Source of the DNA: Lineus longissimus
Taxonomy: Eukaryota; Nemertea; Pilidiophora; Heteronemertea; Lineidae
Length of the DNA stretch: 64,000 nucleotides
NCBI RefSeq assembly: GCF_910592395.1
Contig: NC_088318.1
Span: 15,252,349 to 15,316,348, forward strand
Direction of reading: 5' to 3'
Numbering within the stretch: position 1 is the first letter of the stretch; each line of letters starts with the position of its first letter. Position numbers and translations under genes: made by a program. The notes below the pieces were generated by a model that had not been told where the DNA came from, did not search any database, and saw only the letters and a list, made by a program, of their open reading frames with translations. Below, piece after piece: positions 13,336-26,342 of the stretch.

Positions 13336-15894
13336 GATTGATGGTTTATTGGGACATTTCCACAAAAAAAGCGAGAAACGAAATTCATGAAATTTTCGTC
13401 AAACCCGGAAGTAGATTGTCGCCATCTAACGTCAGAGAGAGGCATTGAATGGGCGTATGTTTTGCGCACGAAATTTGAAAGTTTAGCCCAATAGCATTAG
13501 GCCCCACGTGGTGGCGCTAAAGCGCACATGTACTGCGTGGTTGAGTTATATGAATTGCAATAACAATTACAATTACAAAAACTTTATTAAATCATGTAAC
13601 TTACAGGGAAAGTTACACAAGTATGCGTATGCGTATATGAGTAAAGTTATGACACATTATGAATGATCATAATATTGTTACCTGCTTTTTACTTGTTATG
13701 TAAATTTGCCAACTATTGCCAACTACAGGCCACTGAATCCTCGACTTTTAGCTGCACTGCCATGAACCTCGCCGGCTCCACTAAGACGCGTACGAATAGT
13801 TAATTAGATTTGGTAACCTTATCACGTGAAGTCCATCCAAGGTTAGCGTTGACCTCAATAACTTGAACGAACTGAACTTCCTAAATTATCGTCTGGACAA
13901 GTGCGGCGACGGGGCAGCATCGATTTCACGGAACGGACTGGACTGGAATACGGCTACGCGACTTACTGATAATAGATTGTCTATTTGTCGATGAGCTTGG
14001 CATTGTTATAAATGAACTGGTGCCCTGCCCCAGCTCATTTCTCAATACCCCATCGGTTCTCAAAGTCAGCATGACTCCATAACTATCATTCAGTTACATG
14101 ATGCTGATCAGCCAAAAGGTCCCTCTTCCTGCTATATCTCATGCGCGTACTTGGCCAACTTTACTATACTATTTTGGTTCCCAATGTTCCCCGACTCCCA
14201 ATCAGAATGGTAGTCTCTAATGTTTGGAACGATCCAAATGGAACGACCCAAAATTAAATGGAACGACCCAAAATCTGCCAAATTGTAATTTTCCGCACGG
14301 AATTAGAATCTATTTAGCTTAAAACAGATTGTATTTATCCCGATATACATGCAGGAGGTTTTTTTTCGCCCTCAGACTAGTAAACAACCGTTCAGCGTTA
14401 CCACCTTGGCATTCCACAACCTATATGCAACCGCGAGACCTGGTGCCTAGGAGGCCAATCAATCGACGTCATCGAGCCTTGATTCGGGACAGACAGGTGG
14501 ACTAGTGTTAAAATCATTTATCAATTTGTAAAAATAAACGACTTTTAATGTGTTATACAACAAAATATAACTTAAAATATTCCACAAACAAACATGTTCG
14601 TTTTTTAAGTCTGTGTTTAGACTGTTTATTTGGGTCGTTCCATTTGGGTCGTTCCATTTGGAACGTTCCAAACATCAGAGACCACCAATCAGAATGGCAG
14701 GGTGCTGCATGGGTGAACTTGCCAAGCGTTGGATGTGTATCATTTGAAGACCTTACGAGTAATTGAGTGACCACGTGACTAGGTGGGCGCAGAACTGGGG
14801 GAACAAGAACTCTGTGAACAAAGATACGCACCCCCTTAATAACACCATCGATTATGCCTGAGAAATTATTACGTAATGCCAATTTGCCCCCTTGGCAAAT
14901 GCCGATCCACACCACACATTGCGTGACCTTTCTGCCAAGTTCCAGCCTCACCCCATTTTTCATCTTTGTTCGTTTTAAAATGATAATCGCGGGAGAAAAC
15001 CCAATGCAAGGGGGACTCGGTTGGTGTGAGGTGATAGGGGGCATCCTGCACTAACATGCCCTTCCAGTCTCTACATTAAACAACGCGCATTATTAGTTCC
15101 AGCCTCACCCGAAATCTACCCCATTTTCCATCTTTTAAGCGACTGGTATGGCAACATGAAAAAAGTTTTCAGGAAATATCTCGATAGATGAACAGGATAT
15201 GCACGCTTGAATCACGTTCTGAGCAGGGCGTTTTATGATTACTAGCGTATACATTTGATGATTTTGTGAATACATGTATCATGTTGCATACATAAATCGC
15301 CTAAACGTCGCTCTTATAATCGATACAACCACCAAATTGTAATTATGCGACAATCCGTGTTTTGAAATGAGACCTACATTTTTTCTGTTGTTGGAGCGAA
15401 CAAACTCGGAGGAACAAGCTCAATCGCTGAAAAATCGATATAATAATGCCATTTTGCCGGGAGAAATATCGCAAGCCAATGATGACCGAAGGCTGTGAAC
15501 ACGAGACCGCGACTGCCGATATATATTTAATCATCGCTCCTGTCTCCACCGCTCAAACGTGATCCCCACTTAAATACTCGACAATGACAAATTGAAACAT
15601 GCATCCTCATTAGGTTTTGCCGGACCGGGTAAGTTTGGAAAGGTGACATTAGCCGACGAGGTGCCATTGATCAACTTTTTGAGGTCCCGCACCCCGATTT
15701 GAATATCTCAATACTATTCCAGCGATTTCATCACTGACTGCTTTCGAGGTATCCTTGAGCCTGGCATCGTTGAAACTTATTGACGTCCTTATTCTTTATT
15801 TGTCGCGGAGTGAACTTCGGCAAAGACGGTGGAATCTCATAATGGCATACCCCCTTTGAAGTTCGAATGTTTACCAAGTACGCTCTACCCAGGG
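13336..15894. other. Intergenic region between divergent sosondowah and GPCR genes
   Basis: Holds the 5' flank of the minus-strand sosondowah gene, the foldback element at 14.2-14.7 kb and the upstream region of the plus-strand GPCR. A short stretch resembling 'cagcctcacccc..attttccatctttt' occurs twice, near 14.94 and 15.10 kb, which suggests a small duplication. No coding exon recognised. Confidence 0.5.
14211..14684. mobile_element. Foldback/MITE-like element with ~40-bp TIRs and flanking 13-bp direct repeats
   Basis: The left end (14211-14250) and the reverse complement of the right end (14645-14684) match at about 37 of 40 positions. Each end carries direct copies of the motif aaatggaacgaccca. 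Inside the right end, tttggaacgttccaaa is a perfect 16-bp palindrome; the left end has the same motif with one change. The sequence ccaatcagaatgg flanks both sides (14198-14210 and 14685-14697) and looks like a target-site duplication. No transposase reading frame is inside, so it would be non-autonomous. Confidence 0.8.
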
Positions 15895-15900
15895 TATAAA
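15895..15900 (+). promoter_or_regulatory. Candidate TATA box of the GPCR gene
   Basis: TATAAA at 15895-15900, followed about 25 bases later by a tctcaaata/actcaaa-like initiator context near 15920. This would give a 5' leader of about 100 bases before the ATG at 16022. Position and spacing are right, but there is no transcript evidence. Confidence 0.45.
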
Positions 15901-16021
15901 CTGCGTTTGACTTTCTTACTCAAATACAGTGCCGTTGCAGTTGCTTGGGCTTGCACTCCGCCTCGTCGTGAACACGTACGATAAAGATTACCTTTCACAC
16001 AATCTATCTAAAGAGCCTACC

Positions 16022-17128
16022 ATGGCGACCGCCTTTAAGGATTTCAATTCAACCGAATACGCCTTGGATATCATTCCGCATGAAAAAATTATTACACCAA
16101 CAGCACAAAGTTCGACCACATCATTCGATGATTTCATGTGGATTAATTTCTGGGAATGGAGGGTCCAAGTGATCCTCTGGATATACGTTCCCCCGATTTT
16201 AATCGTAATGGGAACATTTTTCAATGGGTTAACTGTCTTGGTTCTGCTTCAAAGGAAATTTGGGAAGCCATCAACTAGACTGCTTCTTATTGTCCTTGCT
16301 CTAGCAGACACCTCGATGTTACTAACAAGGTGTCTTCGTTGGTGGATCTTGAAGGCGTTCGCAATAGATGTGCGATATTTAAGTGCTGCCTCATGTCCAA
16401 TACATCTGTTCTTCACTTACTTTCTTTTTCATTTCGCCAGCTGGAATGTCGCATTGCTGACGTTGGAGAGATGGATATCTGTGTCATATCCGTTAAAAGC
16501 GAGGGTGATATGCACAAGAAAGAACATAATCATCACTTTGACAATAACCATTACATTCCTGGTCGCACTTAATTCACACATTTTTTACTTTTTCCAAAGA
16601 ACACATGATAGTAATTGCAAATATATCTCGAAAGCATATCATAATTTTCTTCTTAAAGTTTGGTACTGGATCGACTTTTTAGCATATTCAGGCCTGCCTT
16701 TCACGGTTATAACTTTCTGTAACTGTTCTATCTTCCACCAAGTTAGCCAAGGACAAACAAGACGAAAGGCACTTCAGAATTCGGATGGAAAGACAGACTG
16801 TGGTAGAGCTCAGATGACCAGTATGACGCGCATGTTGACCACAGTTAGCGTCATGTTCATTCTTTTCACTTTGCCCGTCTCTGTTTATTTCATTGTTTAT
16901 GGGTACCTGCCGGGTCGTGATACCCGCACGAGGAAACAGTGGGCCCAATACGATCTTAGCTACGCTGCAACAAATTTATTCAGTTATTTAAATAATACAG
17001 TTAATTTCATTCTTTATTGCTTGAGCGGGACACAGTTTCGAAGGGAGGTTCTCCGAATGCTCCGTTGTCAAAGAGTGGTCGAGGCAAGCCAAGGCTCCGG
17101 TAGCCAGGACAAAACGTCTGTTACATGA
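16022..17128 (+). CDS. Rhodopsin-like GPCR, orphan neuropeptide-receptor type (FMRFamide-receptor-like)
   Basis: Single-exon 368-residue seven-helix receptor on the plasma membrane. The ATG at 16022 sits in a good Kozak context (accATGGc). The frame is open 93 bases further upstream but only from a GTG. Visible features: N-glycosylation sequon NST near residue 9; GTFFNGLTVLVL (TM1 Asn); LALAD (TM2 Asp); a Cys before TM3; ERW in place of the DRY motif after TM3; PLKAR in the second intracellular loop; NFILYC in TM7 in place of NPxxY; a basic post-TM7 segment and a Ser/Gly/Thr-rich tail. The CWxP Trp in TM6 is missing (FTLPVS). The layout resembles the large invertebrate expansions of small-neuropeptide receptors. 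The ligand cannot be named from sequence. Confidence 0.85.
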   Translation: MATAFKDFNSTEYALDIIPHEKIITPTAQSSTTSFDDFMWINFWEWRVQVILWIYVPPILIVMGTFFNGLTVLVLLQRKFGKPSTRLLLIVLALADTSMLLTRCLRWWILKAFAIDVRYLSAASCPIHLFFTYFLFHFASWNVALLTLERWISVSYPLKARVICTRKNIIITLTITITFLVALNSHIFYFFQRTHDSNCKYISKAYHNFLLKVWYWIDFLAYSGLPFTVITFCNCSIFHQVSQGQTRRKALQNSDGKTDCGRAQMTSMTRMLTTVSVMFILFTLPVSVYFIVYGYLPGRDTRTRKQWAQYDLSYAATNLFSYLNNTVNFILYCLSGTQFRREVLRMLRCQRVVEASQGSGSQDKTSVT

Positions 17129-20100
17129 ATTCTGGTACTTCATGATAAAACTCTCGCGCTTTATCAGGAGTTAAAACTCTCGTTAGTTGTCCTGCAGTCA
17201 AAATTAAACACGTGATTTGGATTTGGTTTTGTGCAAGAGAATGTTATTACAGTTTGAGGGCTAGTCTTTCAGCCACATAAACATGCACATATCTTTAAAG
17301 TGATAAATATGTGCAGCAACTGTAGGCCGATAATCAATGTTGTAGTACATGTGTAGAAAAGCTTTCAGGAGAGCATATAAGAGCTTTCAAAAGATACCAT
17401 TACGTTATTACCTTTGCATAGTGTCGGGATGACACGTTGCATGTAGAGACTCTATGGAAAGCGAGACTATGCGATGTGACAATCAGATCCCAGCTGCTAC
17501 CGTAAATGACGACATCCCGTAGTCTATACGGCGTTTCTCTCTCGCGACTCAATAGTTCTCTGTATCGCAGGATACAACATCAGTCTTGCGTGTCCGATAT
17601 CGTCTCCGTCGTCGTTTGCCTCCAACATTCCCGTGTGTCACTCTATCAGCCTTGCTTATTCCATTCGACACACGTGTCCAAACCAAGAACGTATGGTCAT
17701 CTCTTTTAAACCAACAGCGAGACTGAAGGTTGACCTGTCGTTCTCCTGATCTCAGTGTTGCTGAAACGGCGGAACCACATCTTAACAGCGCTACAGACAC
17801 CGTGGGTGTATTTTCAGCTACCATAAGTCAGACCTCCACCAGTATATTCTCATACAGCAAAGATGCATCCATCCAAGCTACTAAACAGTTGGTAATAGTT
17901 GCTGTTTGCGAGTTAGGCATGGTCACGTCCCTTGCTGTGCCACTGTCGAACCAGATCTACAGTGCTGTGACGTCTCATATAACAAAATCACATCATATGA
18001 TGTGAAAAATCACTATACACGATGTCAACAGGGGACCCCTCTGAAGTCAAATCCGATAGTTATAGCTTGTGTGAAGGAATTCCTTGACCCTGGCTATACT
18101 TATCGGATAAGAAGGATTTAGCTTCCGAGGAATATGTCTTATTTGCTTGCTGACTATAGCATCCCATAAGCAGCATATGGCTTACAAGTGTGTGGTCGAT
18201 AATTTTTTACTGAGCAAATCAGATGAAAGACGAATACGGTTTCAGTTTTTTCTGTGGTGTTTCTGGTGTTGAAAATCTCATAATCTCCTGGATACATTTA
18301 GTCATCTGGCCATAAAAAATATTTCCAAATTACTAGGCGTTGGAAATATCTTCAACAGACAGGCTGAAGGTGCTCTTACTCCAGTCCTATATATTGTTCT
18401 TCGTCATCTGACCAACTACTTTGACATCACGTTGTGAAGCTGTGCGGGTGTTTTCGTCAGGTCACGAACTATAATAGGCCAGCTGAAAAACTAATTGGGC
18501 CACTGTTACATTTTTTAAATATGACATCGCCCGGATAAAGTTTCGTGGTCAATACGATGGCTAACTGGACTTTACGCAATATTTCGCCAAAAAAGTATTC
18601 TACGCAACGGTCCCTAGGTGACTTTTCCTATTCATAATACACAGCCTGTCCATGGTATTAATCCTCAAGACTGCTTCTCATAGAATGTTAATGATGAACA
18701 GATATTCTGCTAAAAGCATCGAACAGGAAATCACTGCATAAGTGCAAAAACACGTTTCATTTGCTTTGTTGCTAACGTGAATTATTATTGCATTCTCTTT
18801 TCAAAGAAGACAAATGAGACGTGTTTTTCTCTATCGACCACCAAATGCACGAGCCGCTGTGACTGAAACGGCGGGATCGCATGAACGTTTAGGTGTTCAA
18901 TACTTACATTGCACAATCCTAAACGACGGAAAGGGTTGCCGTTTACTGTATGGCAAAGTCCTCCAACCAGCACATGTTGGAAAACATGCAACGTGTATGA
19001 AAAGAACATGGGAAGTAACCTGAAAAATACACTGTCCTCTTTGATGAAACATATTCACCAACGTAACCACGTCGCTGGGGCGTGGTGGGTTGTAAACATC
19101 CTACCAGCAACACCGTTTGTTTAACGAATACAAATGAATAACAACTAACTGAGAATATTAGATTTAATGAATAGTCAAAAAATCACGAAACACAAAAAAC
19201 GACTTTTGCACAATTCTTGTGTCGATTTACCACTGAAGGATATAATCATTAATATGAATGTTTGTTGGCTGTGCAATCGGCTAAACAGAATTTTACTTTT
19301 GAAATCTTAATATATCGTATATATACAGCTCGGTGATTTTATTGAAAATGTTTGCAGTTGATTTAAATGTTTGAATGGTTTAAAAACAAAATTTTTAGAA
19401 GCGAGGTCAACAGGGTCAAAAGCTTGCGGTATTCCCGGGGGTTTATTGCGTGGTTTTGAGCGAGATAAGGGGGTCTATTCGCCACGCGCGGGTCACGCTC
19501 TGTCCTCCGAAAAAACACCCTCTATCACGCGTTTTTTCTCCAGCTGATATTTAAGACAGCTACACCGGAATCATCGAGTTGTTGCTCTCATGTGGCTAGG
19601 TCAAATAATGGGCCATGAGTTACACATCCCTGTTCCAACCATGTGCTGGACCTCAGGACAACTGGACGCTCGATCCGTGCTGTTGCCTGCATTATAAACG
19701 TTTAATTGATCTTATCTATGGCAATGGGTCTTCGACATATATATAGCAAGCAATGTGGCCCTAAATACCGTTCATTTCGTGTTTAAGCTACATGTATCTC
19801 TTCAATAAGGTTGTATTAGACAATGGTATATCCCGTTTCAACTTGCCCGCTTCATGGGTAATTTGCTAGTTCATTCAATTATCATAGGTAGCGCTGGTGG
19901 ATTTTGTAATATTCTAATTTATCTGGAATTCTAATTTTAATTTAATTTCTCCAGGTGCTCTTCTAAATATACTGATGGGATTATTGTTGCCAGCAAGTGT
20001 AAACGACACAAAAATATGCAAATTAGCCAAGTGTTGAATATCAAGCAGGCTTATTGATTAAAATGTGAGTCAGTCAACTCTGAATAATTTTTGGCTCGCC

Positions 20101-20860
20101 TGTGATAGTATATACTGTATGTTTATTCGTACTTTCAAATTGAAACGTACAGTTACGATTGCAAAAGAGAATACAGAGTTGGGTGCAAGTGCAGGAATAC
20201 ATCAACAATCTGTGTATATAAAGTATAAATGTTAACCCGGACTGTAAACACCAACATACTAAACATATACCGTACTGTTATATCAACCGGTACTCTAAGA
20301 TCACCCGTTACACAAAAACGTTATCAATATGTTAATCTCCTCTATTGTCAAAATCTGACCCCCTGTCTCCCTCATTTCAATCAACTCCCCAATTAACAGG
20401 GGACACAGCTTAAACCCACGGACACAGTAAAACATCGATTGATCTTGCATGGTTGCTTGGAACTATGGAACGGTCGATAGAGTACAAAATCATTCAGTGT
20501 TTTGTTTTGTCATCCTCTAAAATCACTACTGCAGAACTTGACATTAAATTCATTTGCGACGAAAACTAGTGCGACGTGTAAATACAAGAAAAAATGTATT
20601 GCATGATGCCAAAAGAAGACATTGCATGTACCACCACGTGTTCACAAGGATCAATTGTGCATCTGTCGCAATTCCCTATATTCATATGACATTGTCTCAA
20701 GAAAACCTGCTGCATGACTGGTAACAAAAGGAACAGTGAATTGCCTGAGTCTAATATCTAGTCATTAAAATCGATGTGACTTGCTACATTGTGATTTTTG
20801 ATATTAGATTATATGAAGAGCGACTAATAGATACAGTTGTCCATGTAACAGTGTGGAATC
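17129..20860. other. Intergenic region between GPCR and prolyl hydroxylase genes
   Basis: 3.7 kb of AT-rich DNA with several short open frames (up to ~90 codons), none with recognisable domains or splice context. It is probably the GPCR 3' flank followed by the promoter of the prolyl 4-hydroxylase gene. No TATA box or other motif stood out before the ATG at 20861. Confidence 0.5.
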
Positions 20861-23800
20861 ATGGCTTCAACAAGTTGGCTTTCTGTACTTCTGTTTTTCC
20901 TTATGTTTCGAATAGGGATTGGACAACTTTTTACTGCAACTTTTCGACTAAGTTCAGCTTTTGAGGAAGAGATTAATACTACTAAAATGGTACTTGAACG
21001 TATGAAAAAGGACGATAGCGATACCGCACTGAGTGAATTTGCAAGGTACGTATATTTCAAAACCCTCTGGTGAGAAAAGGTTACTCGCTACAAATATTTG
21101 AGAAAAAAACATTAGTTTGGAGTTTACTTGAGAATGCATCAGAATGAAATTTATGTCGCAAAATCAAAAATGGTTTAGGTTGAATTTTATTTTAGTTTTT
21201 TCTTCAGTTTCATCGAGGGAACACATTTGAAGCATTCGAACATAGGCCAGGATTCGACAGTGACCTATATGGCACACCCAATCAATATTTACCACGTCAT
21301 AAAACGCATGGTCATTGACTGGCCAGAGAGAGTGGAGTCGCTTGGTCATGTGGCTGACATTCAGGGAAGTCGAGGTAAACTCCCTCTCCAGTCGAACCAA
21401 TACTAGCTTTAGGTTCCAAATGTTGACAATAGGGGGCTTTTGCAAGATAATTCGTCTTCTAATCAATGGCTATAACTACCATTGGTTCGTTGTAGCTTGA
21501 TTTTTGCCACAAAATACATGCCTCAAATAGTGTAACTCGTTTAGTAGCGATCATTAGGCTAATAAGGAAATGCTCTGTATCTCCTTTATCGTGAGGATAT
21601 CATAACTAGATAAGGTATCATTTTGTTCGTCTTGGTATACAGTGAAACAATAACAATTAGTATATGAGTTCAGGAAACTTTTACCCACCCTTTTGAAAAA
21701 GAACTTGAGTTTTCCTAATTTCTGAAGTTCCAAATTCTTAGTCTTTATGAATTCTTGGTAATAACAATGCCACGTGTATCTTACATGCACATTGCATGTA
21801 CCCGCTCAAGGTGTTCTCGAACTTTACGTCTGAGCTGTTTATTAATCACAACTTACTGTTACAAATAATTCTGGTCAGGGAAGAAGGTAGAAACATAAAC
21901 ATCCTACTCGGTTCAAAAACCGAACAAAACCTTAACTCGCCAGATAACAGACGTAAAAATCGAATTTTCATAAATTTTTGGAATCGCAATAATATAGAAG
22001 CAGAAAAAATTACAAGTAACGGTTATCTAAATGTTCTTTTCAGCACTCCTGGACGAACTATTAACAATCACAACGGGCGAATTATGGCCTCGCCCCACAG
22101 ATTTCGAAGGTGTGACTCTACAATTAATCTCAATACAGGCAGTCTACTTGCTGGACATCGTGGAGTTCGCTACGGGGACTCTCAACGGCACCCGCACGGA
22201 ACCGCTTACGCTTGATGAGATTTTCTCAATCGGGAGATTTGCCTATGATCGGAACCTATTTTATGAAGCTAGCTTGTGGTTTAGGGGGCTTGGGGATTGC
22301 TTTAAAAAGGGTATAAAAGGAGAAGTAGCCACGATGAAGAAGGCACTGAAGAATTTGGCAAGTGCTTATCATCGGGTACGTACGAAGCTTCATCATGACG
22401 TTTTACTAAACGTATATGATGCAGTTTGTGAGACCTACATGTATTCCGACGTCGGAGTCGGGTATTGCCTGTACAGACTTTTCTGAGTAGCATCATAAAA
22501 AACTGGTTTAATTCAGTCCATTTTTCTTCCGTACAACCTTCACTACTACTTGTAAGTTCGTGTGGCGATAGTCCATGGCATTATATTTTTTTTGCAATAA
22601 TTCACTTTGTGAAGACAAAGTTCTATCATTTTATTCCAGTACGAAAACTACATCAAATCAGTCGAGGCAATAAACGAGGCATTGATGTATGGTAAGTAGT
22701 GCATCAGCACTCGATGCATTACCAGTAAGCGATAGTGGGCATGTCAGGGAAGGGCATGAAATCAGGAATAATTGGTCCACTCTTCTAAACATTTATTGAA
22801 CAAAAAAAAGTACAAAAGCTGTACCTAAGTTCAGAGATTCTTATTATAGATCTCTGTCGTATGCTGTAAGATGAGTGTGAGCAATGAATTTTTCTTTAAA
22901 AAATATGACCATTGACATGACAAAAATCGTAATGATGATTATTGTCAAATTATCAACTTTTGCAGCTGATGCATACTATTGCACAAGTGTATGATATCGA
23001 CCTATGGTACAGGCATACATTAAGAACGTTTTGCTTCTTTCAGAGCCAGATGACCAATCTCTAAAGAATGACTTAAAATACTATGTTGAAAAGTTAGAAG
23101 CTGCACGTAACGAGGGCAAGGAGCCCGACAAGACCCTTAAGCTAAATCCATCCGGGAATGAGGTCCCATATAGAGACAGCTTTGATAACTATTACGCCTT
23201 GTGTCGCGAGGACATAAAGAGGGTATGTGATGGTACACTCTCAGAAATTAAGGTCAATGCAATGAATGGTTTTTCACCCAACACAAATATGCATCCCATC
23301 GAGGTTTTTCAGGGGGCATATTTGTGTTGGCCAAAAAACCTTCAATGGCTTTTCCGAAGCTCAAAAACCTTTATTTCTAAGGTCAAATTGAAGCACCATA
23401 AATGAACGACTTTAATCATTTAATCATCACAGTGAAGCATCACCTATTAAGTCAAAACTTGGCATGCAAGCCACTTCTAATTTTCTTTATACAGTCCTTA
23501 AATTTCAATTCATGGTTAAAATCGATACGATGAATCTTCCTACTTTCAGCCACCGCTCTACATGAAAAGACTGAAATGTCGCTGGAAGAAGACGTTGGTG
23601 CCATACAGGCCAGCGAAACAGGAATTTCTCAACATTCGCCCCCCGGTGGTCTTATACCACGACGTCATCTCTGACAACGAGATTGAACAAGTGAAAAACA
23701 TAGCTAAACGAACAGTAAGTACTATTGTTACTCGTAATTGAAATTCTGTTAGAAACGATAATAAAGGTATTGAAAAACTCCCTCCGAACTTTTCCAATGG

Positions 23801-25978
23801 CATCCACGGTTTGTCGTCTGCTGATTGGTCACTGACCAACCTGGAACTTAAATGTAGTTCCATATCGATTTGCGGAGCGTGTCAATTTGAGGCGCATGGT
23901 GTCCACAAATCTATTTTCAGACAAATAAGGTACTCTATCATTTCAAAAGTTTTATCTGATATTGGAAAAGTGTTTCTCACAAGAGATAAAATTGTTGACG
24001 ATTAAATCACTACAGCGTTTAGTTTCTGGCTAAAGCCTATGTGCAACCAATGTACAGAGAATGTAACCGTTCTTCGAAAGAGCATTCATTTCGTTGCAGA
24101 TGACCAAATCAACTCTTGCGGTGCCTCAGGGTACTGGTAATACTTTGAACACAAACATCCGGGTTAGTGAAACGTAAGTAAAACAACTATATCCTCCCAA
24201 AGCATGTCTGTGTCGAGGATGACACTAACACGCATACTGTCACCAAGGAAGTTTTATCAGATTTTATTGTTAAATAGTACCTACTTGCTCTTACAAATAG
24301 GATCTAAAACATGACCTGACGGCCACTTGCGATTCTTATCCCGAGATGATGATTAAAAAGTCCTTCTTGACATGGACTTGAGGGCATTAAATTCTCAGTA
24401 CTCGATTACAAAGTGACAGATTTTCCTGTCTCTTACAGCTCGTGGATCGATGATAGTCGCCGCGTAATAGCGAGGATAAGCCGAAGGGTCCAGGAAATAA
24501 CTGGTCTGAGTACCAAGTTGGCGGATGTAGCTCCTCATGCTGAGCAGATGCAAGTCCTCAATTATGGAATCGGCGGCATGTATCAGCCTCGTCATGATTA
24601 CTTGGTAAGTTCAGTCAAGATTGTATGTCAGCCCGTCGAAACCTGGGAGCCCCACTTTTTTTTATAAAACCCCATATCAAATAACGGCAATCAGAACTTT
24701 GTCAAATCTGTGTCTGCAGAGCAGTTCCTGTTCCAGGCTTCATGAATATCTAGGGAAACATGCACGAAACTGGGCCTTATTGCCGAAAACGGATATTGAA
24801 AAGGCTCGTATGTGCTGTACATTGATGTGCCGCCACTTGTAATATTACGCTCATGCTGATCTCTAATAAGGGTTTTCGCAAATGTTGCGAGGCAGCTTTG
24901 GACATGGCTTGCGAATTTCAGGCAGACTTATGGTTACACCACATGCTAGTGCATTGTTTATTGCAGTTAAACGATTTTTCAGGTATCCTGTTTGGAGAAG
25001 TCACGGTCCTGCTGGAAGTAATTTTTTATGAAAAACCAACATATCCCTGCCCAAGTTGTCCCTTTAACATCTATATTTTTTCAAAGATGGATCAATTGAA
25101 CATTCTGTTTTCTAGAATTCAGATCCCAGGAGGAACAGGCCTAAGGAGGACCCATACTTCCTAAACGGTGCAGGCGACAGGATCGCCACCTGGATGTTTT
25201 ATGTAAGTAATGCACTATTGTTTTAGACAACAGTCAACCAGCAAGCTAGCCAGTCTGGTTAATATACTCCTAAAAAAAAAAAATCAAGCGCAAAATATTA
25301 AAGAAATTAATGAAGCGCCACAAAACGACATGGAAGAAAGTGAGTTTGATTAAAAGAGTGATATTTTTAGGGAAGTGACGTTGATGTTGGAGGGAACACG
25401 GTATTTCCACTGCTGAATGTAACGGTGCCAGTGACAAAAGGAAGCGCCGTCTTTTGGCCAAATATGTACCTCAACGGAACAGTTGACTGGCGTACTCTGC
25501 ATGCCGAATGTCCAGTTGCCATAGGATCGAAATGGGGTAAGTTGCCATATCGGACCGAAATGGGGTGCAAATTACAGATAATGCCGGGTCAAGGAGAATA
25601 CCTCAAGTTGGTTACGGCGGAGTTCACACGGCGTGAAGAGGTACCACAGAATTCATTTATCATTTGTCACAGGTTCATGAAATATATGGGCTCTAGACGG
25701 ATGTGTATTGCCTCGACATCACATATCTTGGCGGCGTAGAAGACTGTTCTCCTGCATGGCTTGCGACCAAGACCATCGAATCTGACCAGGACCTAGTTAC
25801 TTTTCAGGATTACAATGTGCATGTACCTTTCAGGAATCACCCTGTACATCATCGGGGAGACGACAGTTGTAATATGTTATCTTTTTTTTCAGTGATGAAC
25901 AAATGGCTGCGAGAGAACGGACAATTCAATAAATGGCCATGCTCGACTAACAAACGCAAAGCGATAAAACTGATTTAG
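20861..25978 (+). CDS. Prolyl 4-hydroxylase alpha subunit-like protein, iron ligand altered
   Basis: Eleven exons: 20861-21045, 21208-21374, 22044-22375, 22640-22691, 23044-23222, 23550-23714, 24100-24173, 24439-24604, 25116-25202, 25371-25536, 25893-25978. They sum to 1,659 nt (552 aa) with all phases consistent. Residues 1-21 form a signal peptide, so the protein should enter the ER. The N-terminal dimerisation region carries the family's AHPIN motif. Residues ~117-230 are the TPR-like peptide-binding domain (DEIFSIGRFAYDRNLFYEASLW). YYALCRED follows, then the 2-oxoglutarate/Fe(II) dioxygenase domain from ~residue 300 (VLYHDVISD, RIATWMFY, W-R-T-L-H-A-E-C-P). The family hydroxylates collagen-type X-Pro-Gly with a beta/PDI partner. 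The second His (H513) and the 2-oxoglutarate-binding Lys (K523) are conserved 10 residues apart, and the Asp (D438) is present. The first iron ligand His of the HxD motif is Arg (R436; YQPRHDYL). It may therefore be inactive or altered. Length is near the usual ~530 aa. Confidence 0.93.
23235..23385. mobile_element. MITE-like element in prolyl hydroxylase intron 5
   Basis: Ends are inverted (ctcagaaattaagg at the left; the right end reads cttagaaataaagg on the opposite strand). An inner imperfect inverted repeat is built on ccaacacaaatatg and its complement. About 150 bp, no coding capacity. A related, degraded copy lies at 30.87-31.03 kb in the SLC7 gene. Confidence 0.65.
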
Positions 25979-26336
25979 TTCGCAGAAAGACATCCTCTAT
26001 CGTATCTACTGCATTGTTTATTAAAGTATCTTCCACTTGCAAAGATGACTGTTATATCGTTGGCTGGGAAAGAGTTGTGGACGTCCAATCTTTTACCTGA
26101 GGTAAAATGGTGTCATTAAAGCCATCACTGAGAATATTTGATTATATTCGGAGCGACTGGGAAAGTTAGATGTCGCCAGATTAGCTAAATTGATTGTGCA
26201 CAGCGGACTTATGAAACTGTAACCTGTGAAGTGAGACCTCATTCTTGCGCATGCGTTCAGACATATGTTTTTGTATTATTTTAAACCTGCAGAAAAAGGA
26301 TATATTCAGCACGAAGTTTGCTTCTGTTCTTCTTCA

Positions 26337-26342
26337 AATAAA
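26337..26342 (+). promoter_or_regulatory. Candidate polyadenylation signal, prolyl hydroxylase gene
   Basis: AATAAA about 360 bases after the stop codon at 25978. It is the first canonical hexamer I noticed downstream; no transcript evidence. Confidence 0.35.

Noticed and set aside
15929-16021. Upstream extension of the GPCR frame
   Set aside because: It would need a GTG start and nearly overlaps the predicted transcription start behind the TATA box; the ATG at 16022 has a good context.
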